This document shows, in pieces, positions 50,934 to 58,572 of a stretch of 58,572 nt of DNA. Below the pieces are notes generated by a model. It saw nothing but the letters and a program-made list of their open reading frames with translations, was not told the DNA's origin and made no database searches. The number at the start of each line of letters is the position of its first letter. Position 1 is the stretch's first letter. The stretch is from NCBI GenBank assembly GCA_900317825.1, contig ONIH01000006.1, positions 1 through 58,572 of the forward strand, read 5' to 3'. Source of the DNA: an uncultured Lachnospiraceae bacterium (lineage in GTDB: Bacteria; Bacillota; Clostridia; Lachnospirales; Lachnospiraceae). The position numbers and the translations under genes were made by a program.

Positions 50934-52439
50934 ATGGCAGCAGTAAGTGCTACCGACATTATCTCCATCATCAGGAGTGAAATAGAGAATTTTGATGCTG
51001 ACTTCGAAGCGAAGGAGACCGGTGAGGTCATAAGCGTAGGAGACGGTATCGCAAGAATATATGGAATTGACCATGCTGAGTACGGCGAGGTCGTTGTGTT
51101 CGACAACGGCGTAAAGGCAATGGTCCAGGATGTCAAGGAGAATGAGATCGGTGTCATTCTCTTTGGGCGTGACAGCGGAATCCACGAGGGAAGCCGTGTT
51201 GCACGTACAGGCAAGAGAGCCGGTATCCCTACAGGTGATGCCTTCCTTGGCAGAGTCATCAATGCACTCGGTGAGCCGATTGATGGTGACGGCGACATCA
51301 AGGAAGATGAATACCGTCCTGTAGAGCATGAGGCTCCTGGAATTATAGACAGGCAGTCAGTCGATACTCCGCTTGAGACAGGAATCCTCGCTATAGATTC
51401 AATGTTCCCGATCGGCCGTGGACAGCGTGAGCTGATCATCGGAGACAGGCAGACAGGTAAGACGTCGATTGCCACGGATACGATTCTGAACCAGAGAGGC
51501 AAGGATGTCATCTGTATCTATGCAGCTATCGGCCAGAAGGCTTCGACTGTTGCGAGAGTCGTAGAGACACTGAAAAAATACGGCGCCATGGACTACAGTA
51601 TCGTAGTTGCTGCTACAGCAGCTGACCCGGTGGCCTGCCAGTATATAGCTCCATACGCAGCTACTTCTATGGCTGAGCATTTCATGGAGCAGGGGAAGGA
51701 TGTGCTCGTAGTATACGATGACCTTTCAAAGCACGCGGTTTCATACCGTGCCATCTCGCTTCTCCTTGGCAGATCACCAGGACGTGAGGCTTATCCTGGA
51801 GATGTATTCTATCTCCATTCAAGACTTCTTGAGAGATGCGCGAGACTTTCAGATGAAAAGGGCGGCGGATCTATCACAGCACTTCCTATTATAGAGACAC
51901 AGGATGGAGATGTGTCGGCTTACATTCCGACAAACGTCATCTCTATCACAGATGGTCAGATCTTCCTTGAGACAAAGCTCTTCTTCGAAGGACAGAGACC
52001 TGCCGTAAACGTCGGACTTTCAGTATCCCGTGTCGGCGGAGCAGCACAGACAAAGGCTATGAAGAAGGCATCAGGTACTATACGTATCGACCTTGCACAG
52101 TACAGAGAGCTTGAAGTCTTCACACAGTTCTCATCAGATCTCGATGAGACTACAAAGGCACAGCTGAATCACGGAAATGCTCTGATGGAGCTGTTAAAAC
52201 AGCCTCTTAACCATCCGCTTTCAATGGCCGATCAGGTTATCACGCTTATTCTCGCTCAGGAGAAGTACTTCGATGACGTTGACAAGTCACAGGTCAAGAA
52301 GCTTCAGAATAATGTACTCAGCGCTGTCAGGGATACAGCCGCAGATGTCTACAATACGCTTGAAGAGAAGAACGAGCTTAATGATGGTATAAAAGCGCGT
52401 ATTATAGACGCAGCAAACAAGTACAAAGCATCGAGGTGA
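50934..52439 (+). CDS. atpA: ATP synthase F1 subunit alpha
   Basis: Non-catalytic nucleotide-binding subunit of F1. Walker A GDRQTGKTS (about residue 167) and the VSRVGGAAQTKAMKK segment are intact. The start at 50934 follows GGAGGTG; the GTG at 50925 lies in the ribosome site itself and is less likely. Length is 501 residues. Confidence 0.97.
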   Translation: MAAVSATDIISIIRSEIENFDADFEAKETGEVISVGDGIARIYGIDHAEYGEVVVFDNGVKAMVQDVKENEIGVILFGRDSGIHEGSRVARTGKRAGIPTGDAFLGRVINALGEPIDGDGDIKEDEYRPVEHEAPGIIDRQSVDTPLETGILAIDSMFPIGRGQRELIIGDRQTGKTSIATDTILNQRGKDVICIYAAIGQKASTVARVVETLKKYGAMDYSIVVAATAADPVACQYIAPYAATSMAEHFMEQGKDVLVVYDDLSKHAVSYRAISLLLGRSPGREAYPGDVFYLHSRLLERCARLSDEKGGGSITALPIIETQDGDVSAYIPTNVISITDGQIFLETKLFFEGQRPAVNVGLSVSRVGGAAQTKAMKKASGTIRIDLAQYRELEVFTQFSSDLDETTKAQLNHGNALMELLKQPLNHPLSMADQVITLILAQEKYFDDVDKSQVKKLQNNVLSAVRDTAADVYNTLEEKNELNDGIKARIIDAANKYKASR

Positions 52440-52443
52440 TCAG

Positions 52444-53340
52444 ATGGCTTCTACTAAAGAGATAAAAGACAGGATCTCAAGCGTTCGTGATACCTTAAAG
52501 ATCACGAATGCCATGTATCTGATCTCATCTTCGAAGCTGAAAAAAGCTAAGAAGGCACTTGCCGATACGGAGCCGTTTTTCTATTCGCTTCAGCAGGCCG
52601 TAACGCGTCTTCTGCGTCATGTGCCTGAGATGACCAGCCCTTTCTTTGAGGATAAAGATCTTCACGATGAAGAGAAAAAGGTCGGACTTCTGGTTGTCAC
52701 AGCGGATAAAGGTCTTGCGGGTGCCTATAACCACAATGTCCTGAAGATTATGGAGGAAGAGCTGGCAAAGTACAAGGAAGCAAAAATCTACTGCATGGGC
52801 CAGATCGGAAAGCACTATCTCGAGGCAAAGGGCATTGCGATAGATACTGAGTTCAACTTTGTCGTCCAGAATCCTAACCTTTCCCGTGCGAGAAGCATTA
52901 CAGAGACTCTGGTGGATGACTTCCTTAAGCACAGGGTGGACGAGGTCGTCATGGTCTACACCCGTATGGAAAACGCGATGACCGAGGTGGCAGAGGTAAG
53001 ACAGCTGCTTCCGCTTGTTCGTGGAAGCTTTATCGATGACAAGGTAAAAAATCTTCCTGTAGATATCCCGATGGAGACTATTTCATTTGTTCCTTCACCT
53101 GAAGAGGTTATGTCAAGAATAGCTCCTGAGTATGTAATAGGATTCGTCTATGGCGCGCTGGTCCAGTCATTCTGCTGTGAGCAGAATGCCAGAATGACCG
53201 CCATGCAGGCAGCTACTGATGCCGGAGACAAGATGCTTAAGTCCCTGAGTACTGAGTATAACAGAGCGCGTCAGGCAGCTATCACTCAGGAGATCACTGA
53301 GATAGTCGCAGGCGCCAGAGCTCAGGCCGAAAGCACATAG
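52444..53340 (+). CDS. atpG: ATP synthase F1 subunit gamma
   Basis: Central rotor shaft. The N-terminal helix (TKEIKDRISSVRDTLKITNAMYLISSSKLKK) and C-terminal helix (SLSTEYNRARQAAITQEITEIVAGA) form the coiled coil. Length is 298 residues. The last codons and the stop are repeated exactly in a 15-bp tandem duplication right after the gene. Confidence 0.95.
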   Translation: MASTKEIKDRISSVRDTLKITNAMYLISSSKLKKAKKALADTEPFFYSLQQAVTRLLRHVPEMTSPFFEDKDLHDEEKKVGLLVVTADKGLAGAYNHNVLKIMEEELAKYKEAKIYCMGQIGKHYLEAKGIAIDTEFNFVVQNPNLSRARSITETLVDDFLKHRVDEVVMVYTRMENAMTEVAEVRQLLPLVRGSFIDDKVKNLPVDIPMETISFVPSPEEVMSRIAPEYVIGFVYGALVQSFCCEQNARMTAMQAATDAGDKMLKSLSTEYNRARQAAITQEITEIVAGARAQAEST

Positions 53341-53355
53341 GCCGAAAGCACATAG
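53326..53355 (+). repeat. 15-bp tandem duplication of the atpG end
   Basis: GCCGAAAGCACATAG at 53326-53340 (codons A-E-S-T-stop of atpG) is repeated exactly at 53341-53355, in the same frame. It looks like a recent replication-slippage event. If the first stop were read through, five codons would be added before the second stop. Confidence 0.85.
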
Positions 53356-54913
<1,558 letters not shown>

Positions 54914-54925
54914 CGGGAGGCGCCT

Positions 54926-55357
54926 ATGTTCTATTTGAAGGTAATAGCAGCGAACCGGACATTTTTCTCAGGCTTTGCTGAATCGGTGATCTTCCAGTCG
55001 CATGATGGCAGGCAGCAGATCCTTTCTCATCATGAAAACCTGGTAATCGCTCTTGATGAAGGCATGATCGATATCACTCCGGCTGAGCATGCCGGAAATG
55101 GCTCAGCAGAAAACAACGATGGCCATCTGACCGGTCTTGCAGGCAGGGGTTTTGCCGAGGTCGTAAATAACCGTGTGACAATCATTCTGGAGTCTTGCGA
55201 GAAACCGGAGGAGATTGATGTGCGCCGTGCCGAAGAGGCCAAGGAGCGTGCAGAGGAAAAACTGCGTCAGAAGACGAGTATTCAGGAATACTACCATTCC
55301 CGCGCTTCGCTCGCCCGTGCGATGGCACGACTTGCCGCAGCCAAAAAGAACAACTGA
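54926..55357 (+). CDS. atpC: ATP synthase F1 subunit epsilon
   Basis: Rotor-linked regulatory subunit with an N-terminal beta sandwich (FYLKVIAANRTFFSGFAESVIFQ) and C-terminal helical hairpin (DVRRAEEAKERAEEKLRQ). Length is 143 residues. It ends the operon before a strong terminator. Confidence 0.94.
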   Translation: MFYLKVIAANRTFFSGFAESVIFQSHDGRQQILSHHENLVIALDEGMIDITPAEHAGNGSAENNDGHLTGLAGRGFAEVVNNRVTIILESCEKPEEIDVRRAEEAKERAEEKLRQKTSIQEYYHSRASLARAMARLAAAKKNN

Positions 55358-55376
55358 ATAATTAAAATGTGAAGAG

Positions 55377-55436
55377 CGCCCGCCCTTTTTAAGCTACAGT
55401 ACGTACTGTACGCATTAAAAGGACGGGCGTTTTTTT
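55377..55436 (+). terminator. Terminator of the ATP synthase operon
   Basis: Stem CGCCCG (55377-55382) with CGGGCG (55424-55429), extended inward by CC/GG and TTTT/AAAA, followed by seven T residues (55430-55436). The loop holds the palindrome ACAGTACGTACTGT. The minus-strand methyltransferase gene converges on it. Confidence 0.85.
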
Positions 55437-55514
55437 GATAGTATTTTTCTGCGATAAAAAAGCATTCTGCCATAGGTGTTTGCTGCCATTTTCCTTCCTC
55501 CGCTCAAATGATCA

Positions 55515-56396
55515 TCAGGAACAGAATCTTCCGCTGGCGCCACATGGGAGGATGAGCCCGGTCTTCGTGACAGGCAGGCCGATCTCATCAGCTTCGACTG
55601 TCCCTGGAATGCCCTTTAAGGCGGTCGAAAGCATGTAATGGAGGACAGCGGGCTGAAGTCCTGTGGTGTAGGAATTCACCAGGAAGAACAGCGGATCAGT
55701 CGAGAGGATCTTCCTGCAGTCGCAGATCAGAGGAAAGATCTTTTCCTCGATTTTCCAGATCTCGCCTTTCGGCCCTCTGCCGTATGAAGGAGGGTCCATA
55801 ATGATGCCGTCGTAGTGATTGCCTCGACGGATCTCTCTCTCAACGAACTTCATGCAGTCATCTACCAGCCAGCGGATATGCGCATCCCCAAGGCCAGATG
55901 AGATGGCGTTCTCATGCGCCCAGGTCACCATGCCCTTAGAAGCGTCGACGTGAGTGACTTCGGCTCCAGCCATGGCAGCTGCCACAGTGGCACCGCCGGT
56001 GTAGGCAAAAAGATTCAGAACCTTGATGCGGCGGTCGGGCTGAGACTTCCTGGCTTCACTTATTATAGAAGAAAACCATTCCCAGTTAGCAGCCTGCTCC
56101 GGGAAAAGTCCGGTATGCTTGAATGAGAAGGGCTTCAGATGAAAAGTCAGCTTTCCGGCCGGAAGCGGATAGCGGATAGTCCACTCCTTCGGCAGATCAA
56201 AAAACTCCCACTCGCCGCCGCCCTTACTGCTCCTGTGGTAATGTGCGTTGATCCTTCGCCATTCGGGTCCCTTTGCGGTGTTCCAGATGACCTGCGGGTC
56301 GGGCCGCTGCAGGATGTACTTTCCCCATCGTTCGAGCTTGTCGCCGTCAGAGGTGTCGATTACTTCATAGTCAGTCCATTTATCTGCAAGATACAT
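55515..56396 (-). CDS. Class I SAM-dependent methyltransferase (RlmI/RlmK-like, no PUA)
   Basis: Predicted RNA (probably rRNA cytosine-5) methyltransferase. The SAM-binding motif FAYTGGATVAAAMAG and acidic loop VTHVDASKG are at about residues 143-170, and the catalytic MDPPSYGRGPKGE near residue 210. The N-terminal PUA domain of RlmI is missing; a beta-rich segment (LERWGKYILQRPDPQVIW) takes its place. The start at 56396 (MYLADKW) is preferred over the longer reading; ribosome site AAAGGAAA. Length is 293 residues. It is the only minus-strand gene in the right half of the window. Confidence 0.82.
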   Translation of the reverse strand: MYLADKWTDYEVIDTSDGDKLERWGKYILQRPDPQVIWNTAKGPEWRRINAHYHRSSKGGGEWEFFDLPKEWTIRYPLPAGKLTFHLKPFSFKHTGLFPEQAANWEWFSSIISEARKSQPDRRIKVLNLFAYTGGATVAAAMAGAEVTHVDASKGMVTWAHENAISSGLGDAHIRWLVDDCMKFVEREIRRGNHYDGIIMDPPSYGRGPKGEIWKIEEKIFPLICDCRKILSTDPLFFLVNSYTTGLQPAVLHYMLSTALKGIPGTVEADEIGLPVTKTGLILPCGASGRFCS

Positions 56397-56594
56397 GATA
56401 TTTTCCTTTCGCTTCCTGGAAATTATGATAACCGCTTGAAAACCACAGGATCCAGACTTTCTTTGCCTCATAGATAACCCGCCGCTTTGCAGCTGTTAAT
56501 CGTTACAAATTATCTATTCTATCAGGTAAAAAGTCAAGCTGCAGCTATTCTTATAAACATGAATCAAATTCACCAAGGGTCAACAAAAATTCAG

Positions 56595-56622
56595 TTGCAT
56601 TCACCTGAAAACATGCTACAAT
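56595..56622 (+). promoter_or_regulatory. Promoter of the small membrane-protein gene
   Basis: -35 TTGCAT (56595-56600), 16-bp spacer and -10 TACAAT (56617-56622) preceded by TGC (extended -10). It lies about 68 nt before the gene start. Confidence 0.6.
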
Positions 56623-56689
56623 GTAATTAATAAAGGAAGTAACTATTCCAGTCTTTATGGAAGCAATCCATGGAAAAGGAGGAATCTAT

Positions 56690-56959
56690 ATGATGGACGC
56701 TATTCTTTTGATGATACTTGTCGTCGCAGCAGTTGTATTTGTACCGATTCTTCCGAAGCTTGTTTCGGGTATCGGATACAGGAAGTCACTTGTCAGGGGA
56801 AGCCGGGCACTCAGACCGGCGGGTACGATTGGAGATTTCTATTCTGACTTCGATACCGACATAGAGAGCGGTATTGATCCGCAGATAGAATCTGCTCACC
56901 GGATCGTAAGCCTTGAGGGCCTGGGCTGCCGCATTTACACTGAGAATGAATCAAGATAA
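56690..56959 (+). CDS. Small membrane protein of unknown function
   Basis: An 89-residue protein with one N-terminal transmembrane helix (AILLMILVVAAVVFVPILP, about residues 4-22) and a soluble C-terminal part of about 60 residues, basic at first (YRKSLVRGSRALRP) and then acidic (FYSDFDTDIESGIDP). I do not recognise the family. The ribosome site AAGGAGG and a promoter at 56595-56622 support it; ATG 56690 or ATG 56693 are both possible starts. It has its own terminator (57026-57061), so it is a monocistronic unit. Confidence 0.7.
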   Translation: MMDAILLMILVVAAVVFVPILPKLVSGIGYRKSLVRGSRALRPAGTIGDFYSDFDTDIESGIDPQIESAHRIVSLEGLGCRIYTENESR

Positions 56960-57025
56960 TATAAGCCGTGAAGCGGCCGGATTTATCTGTATATCATTTA
57001 ATGGACCGGCATTATGCATGACATG

Positions 57026-57061
57026 AGTCCTGCTCAGAAAAATCTGAGCGGGGCTTTTTTA
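57026..57061 (+). terminator. Terminator of the small membrane-protein gene
   Basis: A 12-bp stem (57026-57037 with 57044-57055, two G.U pairs), 6-nt loop and a T-run (57055-57060). Confidence 0.85.
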
Positions 57062-57076
57062 TGTAAAATAAAAAGA

Positions 57077-57100
57077 GAGTGTATTTAAAAAAATACACTC
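57077..57100 (-). terminator. Minus-strand terminator-like hairpin
   Basis: GAGTGTATTT (57077-57086) and AAATACACTC (57091-57100) are perfectly complementary. On the minus strand the stem is followed by a T-rich tail. It lies directly before the S10 promoter and may block antisense transcription. Confidence 0.5.
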
Positions 57101-57106
57101 ATTCAG

Positions 57107-57135
57107 TTGCAATATATCGTAAATCCGTGTAAAAT
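57107..57135 (+). promoter_or_regulatory. Promoter of the S10 ribosomal protein operon
   Basis: -35 TTGCAA (57107-57112), 17-bp spacer and -10 TAAAAT (57130-57135), giving a leader of about 225 nt before rpsJ. Confidence 0.7.
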
Positions 57136-57139
57136 GATT

Positions 57140-57366
57140 TTTGCTGTGACATGATAGCTATGAAGCGTGAGGTTGCTGCCGAAGCTGACGTAAGCAGTGT
57201 ATGGCAGGTTTTCCGTGGAGCGAATGTCAAGTTAGGATCACTGTACAGTTAAAGAATCTGTTCTTAGGGAACAGAGGGCGATGTTCGAAGATAGGACACA
57301 CCCGGTTATGTGTACAGTCACCACTTGTCGAACTGAATTAGTCCGATATAGGAGGCGGCTTTTTTT
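57140..57366 (+). promoter_or_regulatory. S10 operon leader
   Basis: A leader with no ORF that can be supported. It can fold: ACTGTACA (57240-57247) pairs over a long distance with TGTACAGT (57311-57318), enclosing the hairpin CTGTTC-TTAGG-GAACAG (57258-57274) and a stem ACACA/TGTGT. The rpsJ ribosome site AGGAGG is near 57351. In other Firmicutes S10 leaders mediate control by a ribosomal protein (L4); whether this one does is inference. No gene is seen between 56960 and 57366. Confidence 0.5.
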
Positions 57367-57684
57367 ATGGCAACACAGGTTATGCGTATCACTCTGAAGG
57401 CTTATGACCACGAGCTCGTGGATCAGTCAGCCAGAAAGATCATCGACACTGTAAAGAAGAACGGTGCACAGGTTTCAGGACCGGTACCTCTTCCTACAAA
57501 GAAGGAAGTAGTTACCATTCTTCGTGCAGTCCACAAGTATAAGGACTCCAGAGAGCAGTTCGAGCAGAGAACTCATAAGAGACTGATCGATATCCTGACA
57601 CCGACACAGAAGATCGTTGATTCACTTTCACGTCTTGAGATGCCGGCAGGTGTATATATCGATATCAAAATGAAGAACAAGTAA
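57367..57684 (+). CDS. rpsJ: Ribosomal protein S10 (NusE)
   Basis: Small-subunit protein that also partners NusB in antitermination. Hallmark sequences are [34 protein letters not shown] and [20 protein letters not shown]. Length is 105 residues. It is the first gene of the S10 operon. Confidence 0.97.
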   Translation: MATQVMRITLKAYDHELVDQSARKIIDTVKKNGAQVSGPVPLPTKKEVVTILRAVHKYKDSREQFEQRTHKRLIDILTPTQKIVDSLSRLEMPAGVYIDIKMKNK

Positions 57685-57772
57685 AGATCAGCTGTTTTTC
57701 ATTCTGATAGCAACTATTGTATCTAGTATGAACACATCACATGATGCGTTCCGCTGTAGAAAGGATTTTTTT

Positions 57773-58450
57773 ATGAAAAAGGCTATTTTAGCTACAAAGG
57801 TCGGAATGACCCAGGTCTTCGACGAGAATGGCGACCTTATCCCGGTTACCGTATTACTCGCAGGTCCGTGCGCAGTTACCCAGATAAAGACCGTTGAGAA
57901 TGACGGTTACGATGCAGTCCAGGTAGCATTCACGGATAAGGTAGAGAAGGCCGTAACAAAGGATGCAAACGGAAAGAAGTCTGTAGCACATCGTCATGGC
58001 GTTAACAAACCGGAGAAGGGACACTTCGATAAGGCTGGGGTTTCAGCAAAGCGCTATGTAAAAGAGTTCAGATTTGAGAACTGTGCAGACTACAGCCTTG
58101 CACAGGAGATAAAGGCTGACATCTTCGCAGCCGGAGATAAGGTTGATGTAACAGCTACATCAAAGGGTAAAGGATTCCAGGGTGCAGTCAAGAGATTAGG
58201 ACAGCACAGAGGACCTATGGCTCATGGTTCAAAGTTCCATCGTCATCAGGGTTCAAACGGTTCCTGCTCTACTCCTTCACGAGTATTCAAGGGCAAGGGA
58301 ATGCCTGGACATATGGGTTCAGTAAAGGTAACTACACAGAACCTCGAGGTAGTACGTGTAGATGCTGACCAGAACCTGATCCTTGTAAAGGGAGCAGTTC
58401 CGGGACCGAAGAAGTCACTCGTTACTATTAAAGAGACAACAAAGCGATAA
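57773..58450 (+). CDS. rplC: Ribosomal protein L3
   Basis: Large-subunit protein near the peptidyl-transferase centre. Starts [16 protein letters not shown]; the central loop with [24 protein letters not shown] is typical and carries the methylated-glutamine position region. The start at 57773 is chosen over the earlier in-frame ATG at 57728 because it gives the family N-terminus and has an AAAGGA ribosome site. Length is 225 residues. Confidence 0.97.
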   Translation: MKKAILATKVGMTQVFDENGDLIPVTVLLAGPCAVTQIKTVENDGYDAVQVAFTDKVEKAVTKDANGKKSVAHRHGVNKPEKGHFDKAGVSAKRYVKEFRFENCADYSLAQEIKADIFAAGDKVDVTATSKGKGFQGAVKRLGQHRGPMAHGSKFHRHQGSNGSCSTPSRVFKGKGMPGHMGSVKVTTQNLEVVRVDADQNLILVKGAVPGPKKSLVTIKETTKR

Positions 58451-58474
58451 GGCAGCGGAAAGGAGTAAATCAGG

Positions 58475-58572
58475 ATGGCTAAGGTATCCGTTTATAATAT
58501 GGACGGCAAAGAAGTCGGAACAACTGAGCTTTCAGATGCCGTATTCGGAGTAGAAGTAAACGAGCATTTAGT
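58475..58572 (+). CDS. rplD: Ribosomal protein L4, truncated by the window end
   Basis: Starts [15 protein letters not shown] and continues off the window after 32 codons. The N-terminus ([18 protein letters not shown]) is typical of L4, which follows rplC in the S10 operon. AAGGAG ribosome site upstream. The partial state is due only to the window edge. Confidence 0.95.
   Translation, partial: MAKVSVYNMDGKEVGTTELSDAVFGVEVNEHL

Overview
The window reads as about 58.6 kb of core chromosome from a Gram-positive anaerobe of the class Clostridia, most likely a Lachnospiraceae-type bacterium. The evidence is the gene order (asp23-nusB-xseAB-ispA-dxs-tlyA-nadK-argR-recN; cdaR-like regulator-ftsEX-ctp-prfB; class II galT; a DUF5685-type protein), AGGAGG-type ribosome sites, frequent TTG starts, secreted autolysins and lipoproteins, an outer-membrane-free cell plan and a meso-diaminopimelate-type MurE. 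Species is not determined. No rRNA, tRNA, CRISPR array, prophage or complete insertion sequence was seen.

Layout. 1-6 kb: valS, then a small gene, a zinc-ribbon/TPR membrane protein and a secreted amidase. 6-10 kb (minus strand): a bifunctional amidase/glucosaminidase autolysin and a GH10-like surface hydrolase. 10-14.4 kb: two solute-binding lipoproteins flanking a chemoreceptor, with no ABC permease. 14.5-23.5 kb: a tightly overlapping housekeeping operon (asp23, nusB, xseAB, isoprenoid genes ispA and dxs, tlyA, nadK, argR, recN). 23.6-26.8 kb: galT converging on a crp/DUF5685 pair. 26.9-33.6 kb: pyrBI, murE, priA, def, fmt. 33.7-37.1 kb: a large, probably very highly expressed surface protein with a structured leader. 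37.4-41.4 kb: accessory and regulatory genes (Rpn-type nuclease, TetR regulator, a sigma-region-4/alpha-CTD-like fusion, a CdaR-type regulator). 41.4-48.6 kb: ftsEX, ctpA, prfB, an ACT-domain protein, hom and lysC. 48.8-55.4 kb: the F1Fo ATP synthase operon atpBEFHAGDC. 55.5-58.6 kb: a minus-strand methyltransferase, a small membrane protein, and the start of the S10 ribosomal protein operon (rpsJ, rplC, rplD, truncated by the window end).

The most interesting signal is not a protein. Two intergenic copies of a ~130-nt element (2757-2886, after valS, and 47256-47383, between hom and lysC) keep the same junction sequences while their stems differ by many paired, compensatory substitutions. This is direct evidence of selection on a folded nucleic acid, and I do not recognise the family. 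Other structured intergenic pieces include the surface-protein leader, long hairpins at 25.1, 29.8 and 40.0 kb, a hairpin between atpB and atpE, and a repeat-rich insertion between atpG and atpD. The sigma4/alpha-CTD-like fusion with an adjacent TetR gene and operator palindrome, and the lipoprotein-chemoreceptor-lipoprotein cassette, are the best protein-level candidates.
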